Shown: piece by piece, positions 45,353-54,157 of the stretch
Layout: each line of letters starts with the position of its first letter
Numbering within the stretch: position 1 is the first letter of the stretch
Source: Methylobacterium dankookense
GTDB lineage: Bacteria > Pseudomonadota > Alphaproteobacteria > Rhizobiales > Beijerinckiaceae
Length of the DNA stretch: 64,000 nucleotides
Direction of reading: 5' to 3'
Assembly (NCBI RefSeq): GCF_902141855.1
Contig: NZ_CABFVH010000025.1
Location: forward strand, 19,449 to 83,448
The notes under the pieces: model-generated
Database searches by the model: none
Told to the model about the DNA's origin: nothing
Seen by the model: only the letters and a program-made list of their open reading frames with translations
Position numbers and translations under genes: made by a program

Positions 45353-45847
45353 ATGGAACGGATGTCGATCTACCTCACGCGGCTGGTCAGGATACAAGTT
45401 CCCTCCGGCTCCCAGATCCGCCTGGAGATGTACTGCAAGGCCAACGACAACTACGCCCAGTACTATTTTTCGCAGGACGTTCAGAACACGGTCAACAATC
45501 AGGCGGATCTGATCGAGATCGACCGGACCTCGTCCGGCCGCTCGGTCAGAGCGGAAGCCGAAAGCCATATCGAGGACATCGGCGACACGGATGGCGCTTA
45601 TGCCTTCACCAATATCATGGACGTGGATATGTTCGCGCCGAAGAAACCCTACGTCAAAGCGAAGCTGACCTTCAGCAAGGAATCGGCTCACAAGTTCCGC
45701 CTTGCGCTGTGGTCCTATTTCGGCGGCGACGATGCCGTCTGCAGCTGGAGCTTGAAGGGTAAGATCGACGACCGGTTCAAGTACACCCCGATCCGCGGCC
45801 ATCTGGTTCGCGTCGATGGCCGGCCGGCATACTTGATCGATATCTGA
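45353..45847 (+). CDS. Hypothetical protein, beta-rich
   Basis: A 164-residue soluble protein of unknown function. It contains few Cys residues and alternating polar/hydrophobic strands (SIYLTRLVRIQVPSG, YVKAKLTFSKESAHKFRLAL, YTPIRGHLVRVDGRPAYLID), suggesting a beta-sandwich. Start ATG 45353 follows TGAAGGAGGCGACC, a good ribosome site that includes the stop of the upstream gene. No signal peptide or membrane segment. The pair 45150-45847 is an orphan two-gene unit in an accessory stretch. Confidence 0.6.
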   Translation: MERMSIYLTRLVRIQVPSGSQIRLEMYCKANDNYAQYYFSQDVQNTVNNQADLIEIDRTSSGRSVRAEAESHIEDIGDTDGAYAFTNIMDVDMFAPKKPYVKAKLTFSKESAHKFRLALWSYFGGDDAVCSWSLKGKIDDRFKYTPIRGHLVRVDGRPAYLIDI

Positions 45848-46327
45848 TACGACTTGCTGGTCTCCGGGTACGCCTGATGGAACCGACCTGCGCCGCGCCG
45901 ATGCGGGAGCCTCCCGCGACCTGGCTGGCGGCGTGGATCGATGCCGGGCGCTTCCGGACGCCGCCTTGTCGGTCAGCATCTGGCCTTCACGCGTCGCCGC
46001 GGGCGCCCCGCCTTCCGAGCGGCCGTCGAGCGGTCTTATAGACCTCTCCGGTCCCCGGACCAGCACGCCCCGCCCCCGCATCGCGCGATCACCTCGGGCG
46101 GAGTTCGATCGAAGAACGTCGATCCATCTCGGGCGTCGCAAAGAGACTGCCCTGCTATTTTTGAGGCCGAAACGATACGTTCGATCTTGAATGCTGAAAT
46201 CCAGCGAAGACGACACCGTATTGCCTTGTATATCAGGCCGTCCAGTCTCTATACCCCCGCATGGCCAGGCTTCGATCGCGTCCCGCACGAGGCTCGTGGC
46301 CGATCATGGCGTCTGGCGGGAGGCCGC
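45848..46327. other. Gap upstream of the Lrp-type regulator
   Basis: A 480-bp stretch. A 54-codon frame starts at ATG 45877 (MEPTCAAPMREPPATWLAAW, then IDAGRFRTPPC) and ends at 46041, but its composition is undistinguished and I cannot support it. The right half (46140-46250) is more AT-rich and probably holds the promoter of the regulator gene. Confidence 0.35.
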
Positions 46328-46825
46328 GTGGATTCGATCGACCTGAAGATCCTGGCACTGCTCCAGACGGACGCGACGCTCTCCATCGCCACGATCGGCG
46401 AGCGCGTGGGCCTGTCGCAGACGCCGTGCTGGAAGCGCATCCAGCGCCTTGAGGCGGACGGGGTGATCGACCGGCGCGTGGCCGTGCTCGATCCGGTCAA
46501 GCTCGGCCTCGGGCTGACGGTGTTCGTCTCCATCGAGACCGCCGACCATTCCGAGGATTGGCTGGAGCGCTTCGCCGAGACCGTGGCCTCGATGCCGGAG
46601 GTCTTGGAATTCTACCGGATGGCCGGCGACGTCGACTACATGCTGCGCGTGGTGGTGGCCGACATGCAGGCCTACGACACCTTCTACAAGAAGCTGATCG
46701 CCACGCTGCCGCTCAAGAACGTGACCTCGCGCTTCGCCATGGAGAAGGTGAAGTCCACCACCGCCCTGCCGCTTCCCCTGCCGCCCTCGGCACGGCCTTC
46801 GTTGCGATTGGCCGCCGGCGCGTGA
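46328..46825 (+). CDS. Lrp/AsnC-family transcriptional regulator
   Basis: A 165-residue regulator. The N-terminal helix-turn-helix reads VDSIDLKILALLQTDATLSI, ATIGERVGLSQTPCWKRIQR then LEADGVIDRR; the C-terminal RAM effector domain has LGLTVFVSIETADHSEDWLE, VLEFYRMAGDVDYMLRVVVA and DMQAYDTFYKKLI. GTG 46328 was chosen because GGGAGG lies just upstream and it aligns with the family start. These proteins usually sense amino acids; no amino-acid gene is adjacent and its target is not evident. Confidence 0.88.
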   Translation: MDSIDLKILALLQTDATLSIATIGERVGLSQTPCWKRIQRLEADGVIDRRVAVLDPVKLGLGLTVFVSIETADHSEDWLERFAETVASMPEVLEFYRMAGDVDYMLRVVVADMQAYDTFYKKLIATLPLKNVTSRFAMEKVKSTTALPLPLPPSARPSLRLAAGA

Positions 46826-46949
46826 ACTGATAGGATCGGCGGCCAAATCTTGGGGCGGGATATCAATTCCGATCTCTGGCCCGCGTCAGGCTATGAATTC
46901 TTACACATCGCTGCATTGATCGCCCTCTTGGTCGCAGGAACGTAGCAGG

Positions 46950-48068
46950 ATGGTCGGGAATCTCGATCGGCGCGGCTTTCTCAGGGCCTCCGCGGGCTTC
47001 GCGGCCGGCGCAGCCGCAGGCTTCACCTGTGTCGAGGTCGCGAGCGCGGCCCCGATCGAGGTGCCGACCGTCGACAGGCTGAGCCTGCGCGTGCTGATCG
47101 ACTCGGCGCACGACCAGTTCCTCAAGCCCGGCACCGTCCAGGGCGTGGTGCATCAGCCGCCGGGCAGCGGGCGCGGGAGCGACTACCGCAAGGTGCTCCA
47201 CAACCAATGGGGCCTGTCGCTCTTCGTGGAATCGCAGCGCGCCGACGAGGCCCGCACGATCCTGCTCGATTTCGGCTACAGCCCGGATGCGCTGCTCAAC
47301 AATATCGAGATCCTCAAGGTCGACCCCACCAAGATCGATGCCCTGATCGTCAGCCACGGCCATCACGACCATTACGGCGGCCTGTCGGGCTTCCTCGACC
47401 GGTACCGGAGCGCGCTCAGGCCCGACCTCAAGCTCTATGCCGGCGGCGAGGACAATTTCTGCCACCGCCTCTCCCCGAGCGGCGTGCAGGGTCAGTTCAC
47501 GGATTTCGGCCAGCTCGACCGCCGCGACCTGACCGCACAGAAGGTGACGACCGTGCTGTGCGAGGCGCCCACCGTCGTGGCCGGCCACGCCTTCACCACC
47601 GGCCAGATCAAGCGCACATCGATCGAGCGGATCCTGCCCAACACCTTCGTCGAGCGCGGCATCAAGGATGGGCTCGGCTGCGACGCGAGCCACTATTCGG
47701 CCGCCGAACTCCAGGGCAAGATCATCCCGGACGAGCACGTCCACGAGCACGCGACCTGCTTCAACGTGAAGGACAAGGGGCTCGTGGTGATCAGCTCCTG
47801 CGGCCATGTCGGGATCGTCAACTCGGTGCTGCAGGCCCGCGCGGTCTCCGGCATCGACAAGGTGCACGCCATCGTCGGCGGCTTCCATCTCGGGCCCGCG
47901 CCCAAGGACTATCTCACGCAGGTGGTCGCCGAGATCCGGAAGCTCGAGCCCGACGTCGTCATCCCGATGCATTGCAGCGGGCTCAACTTCGCGCTGGAGG
48001 CCCAGGCCCAGATGCCGGCCAACGTGCTCATCCCGACGACGGGCAGCCGCCTGACCTTCGGTGCGTAG
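46950..48068 (+). CDS. Tat-exported metallo-beta-lactamase-fold hydrolase
   Basis: A 372-residue protein. The N-terminus carries a twin-arginine motif (DRRGFLRASAGFAAGAAAG), so it should be exported folded. The MBL domain contains DALIVSHGHHDHYGGLSGFL, the HxHxDH zinc motif, with later ligands in VVISSCGHVGIVNSVL and VIPMHCSGLN. It resembles the dihydropterin/ribofuranosylaminobenzene-type MBL group, but substrate is unknown. It overlaps the SCO gene by 8 bp, suggesting a joint periplasmic role. Start ATG 46950. Confidence 0.85.
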   Translation: MVGNLDRRGFLRASAGFAAGAAAGFTCVEVASAAPIEVPTVDRLSLRVLIDSAHDQFLKPGTVQGVVHQPPGSGRGSDYRKVLHNQWGLSLFVESQRADEARTILLDFGYSPDALLNNIEILKVDPTKIDALIVSHGHHDHYGGLSGFLDRYRSALRPDLKLYAGGEDNFCHRLSPSGVQGQFTDFGQLDRRDLTAQKVTTVLCEAPTVVAGHAFTTGQIKRTSIERILPNTFVERGIKDGLGCDASHYSAAELQGKIIPDEHVHEHATCFNVKDKGLVVISSCGHVGIVNSVLQARAVSGIDKVHAIVGGFHLGPAPKDYLTQVVAEIRKLEPDVVIPMHCSGLNFALEAQAQMPANVLIPTTGSRLTFGA

Positions 48069-48735
48069 CGCCGCTCGGCCCGCGCCGCGTCCCCGCCCGA
48101 CGCCGCAGCGCGGGGCGGGCACCGCGGCGCTTGCCGCCTGCGCGCTCGGCCTCCTGCTCGCCGCGCCGGCCCGCACCGAGGAGGCGCCGCGCCGGTCCGC
48201 GGCCGAGCTGATGGACGTGCTGATGTGGAACCGCGAGCCGGTCGGCGGCCCGTTCGCGCTCGTCGATCACGCGGGCCGGCCGCGCACGGAGGCCGATTTC
48301 CGCGGCAAGCTGCTGATCGTCTATTTCGGCTTCACCGCCTGTCCCGACATCTGCCCGACGGACCTGATGGAGATCGCCCGGGCCCTGACGCTGCTGGGCG
48401 CGGAGGCGGAGCGGGTCCAGGCGGTCTTCGTCACCCTCGATCCGGACCACGACACCCCGGCCCATCTCGCGGCGTACCTGCAGAGCTTCCATCCCGCCCT
48501 GATCGGGCTGACGGGCAGCCCGGACGCGATCCGGCGCATGGCGGACGCCTACAAGGTCTATTTCGCGAAGGCCGAGGGTGCGGATGGGAACGGCACCATC
48601 GAGCACTCGGCCTTCGTCTATCTGATGGACCGGTCCGGCGCCTATCTTGGCTTCTTCCCGCCCGGCACCTCGGCCGAGCGGATGCTGACCATCATCCGCC
48701 CTCAGATGGCGGCGGAGCGCTCCGGGACCCGGTAG
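48061..48735 (+). CDS. SCO1/SenC-family copper chaperone or thiol protein
   Basis: A 224-residue exported or membrane-anchored thioredoxin-fold protein. The N-terminus has a hydrophobic stretch (TAALAACALGLLLAAP), and the copper site is intact: FTACPDICPTDL (Cys94, Cys98) with the histidine in GTIEHSAFVYLMD. Family members deliver copper to the CuA centre of cytochrome oxidase or act as thiol reductases. No oxidase genes are near; here it is coupled to the MBL-fold gene. GTG 48061 is used. Its 3' end overlaps the converging monooxygenase gene by 34 bp. Confidence 0.87.
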   Translation: MRSAARPAPRPRPTPQRGAGTAALAACALGLLLAAPARTEEAPRRSAAELMDVLMWNREPVGGPFALVDHAGRPRTEADFRGKLLIVYFGFTACPDICPTDLMEIARALTLLGAEAERVQAVFVTLDPDHDTPAHLAAYLQSFHPALIGLTGSPDAIRRMADAYKVYFAKAEGADGNGTIEHSAFVYLMDRSGAYLGFFPPGTSAERMLTIIRPQMAAERSGTR

Positions 48736-50090
48736 GCGGCGCCCGGATGGCCGGCCTTCAGATGCGGACCGGCGCCGGGGAACAGCTTCTCCCGCAACGT
48801 CCCCGCGCGGTAGGCGGTCTTGAAGGCGCCGCGCGCCTGAAGCTCCGGCACGACCAGATCGACGAAGGCCTCCAGCGTCTCCGGCGCGACCGCGCGGGTC
48901 AGGTTGAAGCCGTCGACATCCGCTACCTCGGCCCAGTCGAGCAGTTCGTCGGCGACCTCGCTCGGCGCGCCCACGATGAAGGGGGCGCGTGCCCCGCGTG
49001 GGCCGAACTCGGCGAAGTCGGCCAGGGTGAAGGGCCGCTCGCCCGGCGCGGTCAGGCTCTCGACGAGGGACTGCATCGCGTTGGTCGCCTGATAGGCCAG
49101 CGGCTCGTCGGGCCTCAGCCCGGCGAGGTCGATCCCCGTCCAGCCCGAGACGAGGGCGTACTGCCCCTGCGCGTCGAGATAGCGGGCATACTCGTCCCGC
49201 AGCTCGAGCGCCTCGGCCCGGGTCGGCGCCACGATCACCGTCGCGCCGAGGAACATCCGGATGTCGTACGGATCGCGCCCGGCGGCCCGGGCGGCCTCGC
49301 GGATGCTGCGCACGGAGCGCGCCGCCACCGCCTTGCTGTGGCCGTTGAGGAAGATCGCCTCGGCATGGCGGGCCGCGAACAGGCGCCCGCGCGAGGAGGT
49401 GCCGGCCTGGTAGAGGACCGGGGTCCGCTGCGGCGAGGGCTCGCTGAGATGCCGCCCGTCGACCCGGTAATAGGGACCGTCATGGCGCACGCGGTGCACC
49501 CGGGCCGGGTCGGTGAACACGCCGCCCTCCGCGTCGCGCAGCACCGCGCCCTCCTCCCAGCTTCCCTCCCAGAGCTTGTAGGCGGCCTCGAGGAAATCCT
49601 CGCCCGCCTCGTAGCGGACGTCGTGGGCGCGCGCCTCGGCGAGACCCATGCCGCGCGCGCCGCTCTCGAGATAGCCGGTCACGATGTTCCAACCGACGCG
49701 GCCGCCGGTGAGCTGGTCGAGGGTCGAGACGCGGCGGGTGAAGGTGAAGGGGTGCTCGTAGGTGAGGTTGGCGGTGACGCCGAAGCCGAGATGCCGCGTC
49801 GCCTGGGCCATCGCCGGCACGAGGAGGAAGGGATCGAGGTTGGGCGTCTGCGCCGCGCGGGCGAGCGCCGCCTCGGCGCCGCCGCCATAGACGTCGTACT
49901 GGCCGATCACGTCGGCGAGGAAGACACCGTCGAACAGCCCGCGCTCGGCCGTGCGGGCGAGGGAGACCCAGTAATCGAGGGTGTTATAGGCGGCGCTCGC
50001 ATCCCGCGGATGCCGCCACAGCCCCGCCCAGGTATGGCCGGGCGCGGCCATCTGGAAGGCGTTCAACAGCAATTCGCGGTGCCTGGGCAT
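48702..50090 (-). CDS. NtaA/SnaA/DszA-type FMN-dependent monooxygenase
   Basis: A 462-residue bacterial-luciferase-like (LLM class) monooxygenase using FMNH2 from a separate reductase. Motifs are MAAPGHTWAGLWRHPRDASA, GLFDGVFLADVIGQYDVYGG, NLTYEHPFTFTRRVSTLDQL then TGGRVGWNIVTGYL, and PVLYQAGTSSRGRLFAARHA. The subgroup includes nitrilotriacetate, dibenzothiophene sulfone and sulfonate-type monooxygenases; the substrate here is unknown, with sulfur-source scavenging a reasonable guess. Start ATG 50090. No flavin reductase is adjacent. Confidence 0.88.
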   Translation of the reverse strand: MPRHRELLLNAFQMAAPGHTWAGLWRHPRDASAAYNTLDYWVSLARTAERGLFDGVFLADVIGQYDVYGGGAEAALARAAQTPNLDPFLLVPAMAQATRHLGFGVTANLTYEHPFTFTRRVSTLDQLTGGRVGWNIVTGYLESGARGMGLAEARAHDVRYEAGEDFLEAAYKLWEGSWEEGAVLRDAEGGVFTDPARVHRVRHDGPYYRVDGRHLSEPSPQRTPVLYQAGTSSRGRLFAARHAEAIFLNGHSKAVAARSVRSIREAARAAGRDPYDIRMFLGATVIVAPTRAEALELRDEYARYLDAQGQYALVSGWTGIDLAGLRPDEPLAYQATNAMQSLVESLTAPGERPFTLADFAEFGPRGARAPFIVGAPSEVADELLDWAEVADVDGFNLTRAVAPETLEAFVDLVVPELQARGAFKTAYRAGTLREKLFPGAGPHLKAGHPGAAYRVPERSAAI

Positions 50091-50509
50091 GGCGGGTTCC
50101 GTGGAGGGGCGGTCGCACCGGGCGGCGGCCTTGAGAGGAGGGGCCGTGCCGCCGGGATGCCGGGCGCTGCGGCGCGCACGAACGTATTCGCGCAGACGCT
50201 CCGGTCAACAAGAACGTTGTTTTCCGTTTCTGCTGCTACGCAGAGTAAATAACCTGCTATTCATACCCTAAAGGATGATATTTCATCTCCAATGAGAGAG
50301 GCAAATATCAAGGCATGGGAACTTTGTAGAAAAATTCTGTCAGAAACAAATATCATCAAAACATCGAAATGATCAGAGTAATTACTGAAAACGTGAATAT
50401 TATTTACTTTATGGAAGTGCGATTTCGCTCTGCTTACAGAACATTCCTCCAAGTTCGAGACGCTGAATGATCCCGCTTGGCCTGCGGAGCACCCGGAGGC
50501 CGGCCAGGA
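50091..50509. other. AT-rich intergenic region
   Basis: A 419-bp gap. From about 50200 to 50460 base composition drops sharply to AT-rich, unlike the flanks. It contains AACAAGAACGTTGTT (about 50207-50221), a small dyad that may be an operator for the monooxygenase gene. A 63-codon TTG-initiated reverse-strand frame (50261-50452) is present but not convincing. This could be transferred DNA or promoter-rich sequence. Confidence 0.5.
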
Positions 50510-51475
50510 TCAGGTCTCGTCGGCGACGGCCTCGTCCTCGTCGGCATCGGTATCGACTGCGATGACCTCACCCTGCAGGTAGCGGGCCTGGACCTCGGCC
50601 ACGCGTCGGGCCGCTTGTGCGTGACGGCTCGAAACCGGGCTATCCGGATCGAGGGCGCGGCCCCGCTTGACTGCGAGCAGATCCGGGTCGCCCCAGCGGT
50701 CGAGCAGGGCCTGGAAGGCCCCGTAACGGGTTGTATCGAAGGCGATCCGTTGGCCCATCATGTCCTTGTAGGGGTGGGCCGGATGGAGGCCGGCGCAGGG
50801 CACCCAGCCCGCCGGGATCGGGGTCGTCGCCGCGTGCGTGCGCCCGCTCCGCAGGAGCTTCGGCAGCACGTGGGTATGCGGGCCCTCCGGGCTCGTGCCG
50901 TCCGGCCCCGGGATCGGAGCGTAGACCTCGATGCGACCGACCCGGGCGAGGAACACCCGGTGCGGGCTCATCGCGACAAGATGGCGGCCGATCGGGTTGG
51001 CATGGTCGAACAGGGGCTGCCCCACGCCGGACCGGAGGCAGGCGATGGCTTGCGCGTCGCGCGTGCGCACGCAGGCATCGACCGCGAGGAGACCGAGGCC
51101 GAGGTCGAACAGGATGGCGTCCCGGTCCTGTTCGCGGGCGGCATCCCGGTCGGGGCCGAGTTCCGTCACCACGCCGCGCCGGCTCATGGCGCAGGCCGTG
51201 TCCGGCAGGCACAGGGCGACGGCATGGTTCCAACCGGACGCGACCGAGGTCTCGTAGGCCACGGGGCGTAAGGCAGGGCAGACGGTCAGGGCGATGGCGC
51301 CCCGGGCGGTCGCCAGGCCCATGCGGTCGTCGGGGAGAGTTGAGACCGCCTCGTCCGGGTCGCGCATGAACTCGGCGATGGCGCCGAAGCTGCCGAGGCT
51401 CCAGGCGGTGCCGGAATCGGCCAAGGCCTCGCGCAGCAGCGCGGCGACCGCATCAGCCCGGGATGATGGCGCCAT
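50510..51475 (-). CDS. Conserved protein of unknown function in the corrinoid uptake operon
   Basis: A 321-residue soluble protein. It has several His/Cys-rich conserved-looking segments (TACAMSRRGVVTELGPDRDA, GVGQPLFDHANPIGRHLVAM, GPHTHVLPKLLRSGRTHAAT, WVPCAGLHPAHPYKDMMGQR) and an acidic C-terminus (VDTDADEDEAVADE). No signal peptide or membrane segment. Similar proteins of unknown function occur beside BtuB/BtuFCD-type genes. Start ATG 51475 overlaps the ATPase gene by 23 bp, so it is part of that operon. The HTH (His-Thr-His) and Cys residues could bind metal or corrinoid; this is inference only. Confidence 0.65.
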   Translation of the reverse strand: MAPSSRADAVAALLREALADSGTAWSLGSFGAIAEFMRDPDEAVSTLPDDRMGLATARGAIALTVCPALRPVAYETSVASGWNHAVALCLPDTACAMSRRGVVTELGPDRDAAREQDRDAILFDLGLGLLAVDACVRTRDAQAIACLRSGVGQPLFDHANPIGRHLVAMSPHRVFLARVGRIEVYAPIPGPDGTSPEGPHTHVLPKLLRSGRTHAATTPIPAGWVPCAGLHPAHPYKDMMGQRIAFDTTRYGAFQALLDRWGDPDLLAVKRGRALDPDSPVSSRHAQAARRVAEVQARYLQGEVIAVDTDADEDEAVADET

Positions 51476-52265
51476 CGCTCTCCTCCGTGATCCCGGACCG
51501 CGCCCAGGGCAGGATGTATCGGGTTCCGTCCGCGGCCAGGCCCCGCTCCGCCGTCACGCCGAACACGCGGGCGAGCAAGGCATCGGTCAGCGCCTCCTCC
51601 GGCCGCCCGTCCGCGACGAGCCGGCCGCCCGACAGCACGACGATGCGGTCGCAGAAGCGGGCGGCGAGCGCGAGGTCGTGCAGGACGGCGACCACGCCGG
51701 CACCGTCCCGCGAGACGGCGCGGAGCAGCGCCATGGCATCGAGCTGGTGGGCCGGATCGAGGGCCGTGACCGGCTCGTCGACGAGGAGCCACGCCGCCTC
51801 GACCGCGAGCGCCCGGGCGAGCAGCGCGCGCATGCGCTCGCCCGAGGACAGGGTCGGCTCCGTCCTGTCGGCGAGGTGCCCGACATCGGTGCGCGCCATC
51901 GCCTGGGCGATCGCGGTCTCGTCGGCCTCCGAGAGGCCCGCGAAGGCGCGGCGGTGCGGCAGCCGGCCGAGCGCCACGATCTCGCGCACCGTCATCGGCC
52001 AGCCGATGACGGCGCCCTGGAACAGGGCTGCAACGCGGCGAGCGCGCGCGTCGCGGCTCATGCCGGACAGCGCGTGGCCCTCCAGGGTGACACGGCCATC
52101 CACCGGGGCGATCAGGCCCGCCAGGACGCGCAAGAGCGTGGTCTTGCCGGCGCCGTTCGGGCCGACCAGCCCGACGAAGCGTCCGCGCTCCAGGGCAAGG
52201 CCGATATCCGACAGGATCGTCCGACCGCCCAGCACCACCCGGACATCGTGCGCGGCGAGGCTCAT
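51453..52265 (-). CDS. Corrinoid/iron-type ABC transporter ATPase (BtuD-like)
   Basis: A 270-residue ABC ATPase of the FecE/BtuD/HmuV group. Walker A is GPNGAGKTTLL, signature LSSGERMRALLARALAVEA, Walker B WLLVDEPVTALDP, with AVLHDLALAARFCDRIVVLS after it. It overlaps the permease by 4 bp. With the riboswitch-controlled receptor upstream, the likely substrate is cobalamin or another corrinoid. Confidence 0.88.
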   Translation of the reverse strand: MSLAAHDVRVVLGGRTILSDIGLALERGRFVGLVGPNGAGKTTLLRVLAGLIAPVDGRVTLEGHALSGMSRDARARRVAALFQGAVIGWPMTVREIVALGRLPHRRAFAGLSEADETAIAQAMARTDVGHLADRTEPTLSSGERMRALLARALAVEAAWLLVDEPVTALDPAHQLDAMALLRAVSRDGAGVVAVLHDLALAARFCDRIVVLSGGRLVADGRPEEALTDALLARVFGVTAERGLAADGTRYILPWARSGITEESDGAIIPG

Positions 52266-53308
52266 GCCCGCCGCCCGCGATTTTGCAGAAGCAGCACGAT
52301 CAGGAACGGCGCGCCGACGAGCGCGGTCACCACCCCGAGCTTGAGTTCGGGCCGGGTGGCGAGCAGGCGCACGCCGATATCCGCCGCCAGGACCAGGACC
52401 GCGCCGGCGAGCCCGCTCGGCAGGAGGCTGGCGCCGGGACGTGCCCCGACGAGCGGCCGCATCAGGTGCGGCACCGCGAGGCCGACGAAGCCGATGGCGC
52501 CGGAGACCGCCACGCCGCTGCCGACCGCGAGCGCCGCACCGGTGACGAGTCGCAGGCGCACCGAGACGAGGCCGATTCCGAGGCTCGCGGCGGTATCCTC
52601 GCCCAAAGTCAGCGCATCGAGGGCGGGTCCCGTCGAGAGCATCAGGCCCCAGCCGACGATCATCAGCGGCAGGCAGAGCAGGACATGATCCAGGCTGCGG
52701 TCACTGAGCGATCCCATCAGCCAGAACACGATCTCCAGGGCGGCGTAGGGGTTCGGCGACAGGTTGAGCGCGAGCGCGGTCAGGGCGCCGGCGAGGCTCG
52801 ACAGGCCGATTCCGGCCAGGATCAACCCGAGCGTGCTGCTGCCGCGCGCCGCGAGCGCGTTGAGGAGGAGGGCCGCCACGCCCGCACCCGCGATGCCGCC
52901 GAGCGGCAGGGCGAGGCTCAGCGAGGCGGCAAGCCCGCCGTAGAAGACGATGACGGCGCCCAAGGCCGCGGCCGAGGAGATGCCGAGGATGCCTGGGTCG
53001 GCGAGCGGATTGCGCAGGTAGCCCTGCATCGCCGCGCCGGTCAGGCCGAGGCTGAACCCGACGAGGCCGCCGAGCAGCGCCCGTGGGATGCGCAACTCCC
53101 ACAAGACCAGGGCCGGCAGCGTGGTCCGGCCCGCGACGAGGTCCGCGCAGGCGGCCGGCACGTCGAAGGGCGCGTAGCCGATGGCGACCGAGGCGAGTGT
53201 CAGGGCGACGGTGGCAAGGCCGAGGAGGGCGATGACCGCCCGGCGGGCGCGCGGCGCGCCTTGGCGCCGCGAGGTAGAAGACGCGAGGGCCGTGACAGGC
53301 GCGTTCAT
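52262..53308 (-). CDS. FecCD/BtuC-type ABC transporter permease
   Basis: A 348-residue permease with about ten membrane segments. FecCD/BtuC hallmarks: ALVLWELRIPRALLGGLVGF, LTGAAMQGYLRNPLADPGIL, GISSAAALGAVIVFYGGL and AIGFVGLAVPHLMRPLVGAR. It forms the inner-membrane channel with the ATPase. It overlaps both neighbours by 4 bp. Start ATG 53308. Confidence 0.9.
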   Translation of the reverse strand: MNAPVTALASSTSRRQGAPRARRAVIALLGLATVALTLASVAIGYAPFDVPAACADLVAGRTTLPALVLWELRIPRALLGGLVGFSLGLTGAAMQGYLRNPLADPGILGISSAAALGAVIVFYGGLAASLSLALPLGGIAGAGVAALLLNALAARGSSTLGLILAGIGLSSLAGALTALALNLSPNPYAALEIVFWLMGSLSDRSLDHVLLCLPLMIVGWGLMLSTGPALDALTLGEDTAASLGIGLVSVRLRLVTGAALAVGSGVAVSGAIGFVGLAVPHLMRPLVGARPGASLLPSGLAGAVLVLAADIGVRLLATRPELKLGVVTALVGAPFLIVLLLQNRGRRA

Positions 53309-54150
53309 GGCCGGGCTGCCCGCGCATTCGCGGCTGCTGCCAGCCGCGCCACGACCTCGGCGACCTGGGGGCCAGGGCAGGTCCAGAAGCGGTTCGGGAT
53401 GGCGACCGTCCAGTGCGCGCGCGCCAGCGCCCGGAAGACGGGGTGGTGCAGGAGCGTGTCGGCGAGCGAGGGCATGCCCGGCGCCCCCTCATCGACCACG
53501 ATCAGGTCCGGGTCAGCAAGTGCCGCGGCTTCGAGCGGCACCTGCCCGAAGCGGTCCCGACCGATCTCGGCCGCCACGTTGACGAGGCCGGCGGCGCGGA
53601 TGAGCGCGTCGCCGAGGCCGCCGGGCGCGACGGTGAAGGCGTTCGGACGCATGACGAGAGCCCGCAAGGGCCGGGCGGCCGGCGTGATGGCGGCGAGCCT
53701 GGCATCGAGCGCCGCGACCATCGCCTCGCCCCGCTCAGATCGGCCCAAGGCCGCCGCAACCTGCCGGATCTGCGCGCGCACGCCGTCGAGGTCGGCCGGC
53801 ACGCCGAGTTCGAGCACGGGCGCGCCGACGCGCTTGAGCATCCCCACCGTCGCGCGCGTGGTGAAGGCCCCGGCGATGACGAGGTCGGGCCGGAGCGCGA
53901 CGACCTCCTCGGTGAGGCCGCGCGTCACCGGCAGTCCCACGGCCTCGGCCGCGACCGTCGATCCGCGCGGTTCCCGGGCGAGGTAGGTGACCGCCAGGAC
54001 CTGATCGCGGTCGGCCAGCCGCAGGACAAGTTCGTCCGCGCACAGGTTCATCGAGACCACGCGCACGGGCGCTCCCGCCGCACCGGCGGCGCGCGCCACG
54101 GGCAGAGCGGCCAGGACGGCCGAGAGTAGAAGCGCGCAGCGCGACGGCAT
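53305..54150 (-). CDS. BtuF-like periplasmic corrinoid-binding protein
   Basis: A 281-residue exported binding protein of the helical-backbone (BtuF/FhuD) fold. Signal peptide CALLLSAVLAALPVARAAG; then VRVVSMNLCADELVLRLADR, EEVVALRPDLVIAGAFTTRA, a conserved QVPLEAAALADPDLIVVDEG and a C-terminal FWTCPGPQVAEVVARLAAA. ATG 54150 is favoured, with the ribosome site overlapping the receptor stop; GTG 54156 is possible. It follows the receptor gene directly and hands corrinoid to the permease. Confidence 0.87.
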   Translation of the reverse strand: MPSRCALLLSAVLAALPVARAAGAAGAPVRVVSMNLCADELVLRLADRDQVLAVTYLAREPRGSTVAAEAVGLPVTRGLTEEVVALRPDLVIAGAFTTRATVGMLKRVGAPVLELGVPADLDGVRAQIRQVAAALGRSERGEAMVAALDARLAAITPAARPLRALVMRPNAFTVAPGGLGDALIRAAGLVNVAAEIGRDRFGQVPLEAAALADPDLIVVDEGAPGMPSLADTLLHHPVFRALARAHWTVAIPNRFWTCPGPQVAEVVARLAAAANARAARP

Positions 54151-54157
54151 CGTCACC

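Noticed and set aside
45877..46041. A 54-codon + strand frame (MEPTCAAPMREPP...)
   Set aside because: No ribosome site, no family match and Arg/Pro-rich end; not supportable as a gene.
50261..50452. A 63-codon TTG-initiated frame on the reverse strand in the AT-rich patch
   Set aside because: Unusual start, no recognisable domain, and in AT-rich DNA the amino-acid content follows composition. Left as part of the intergenic description.
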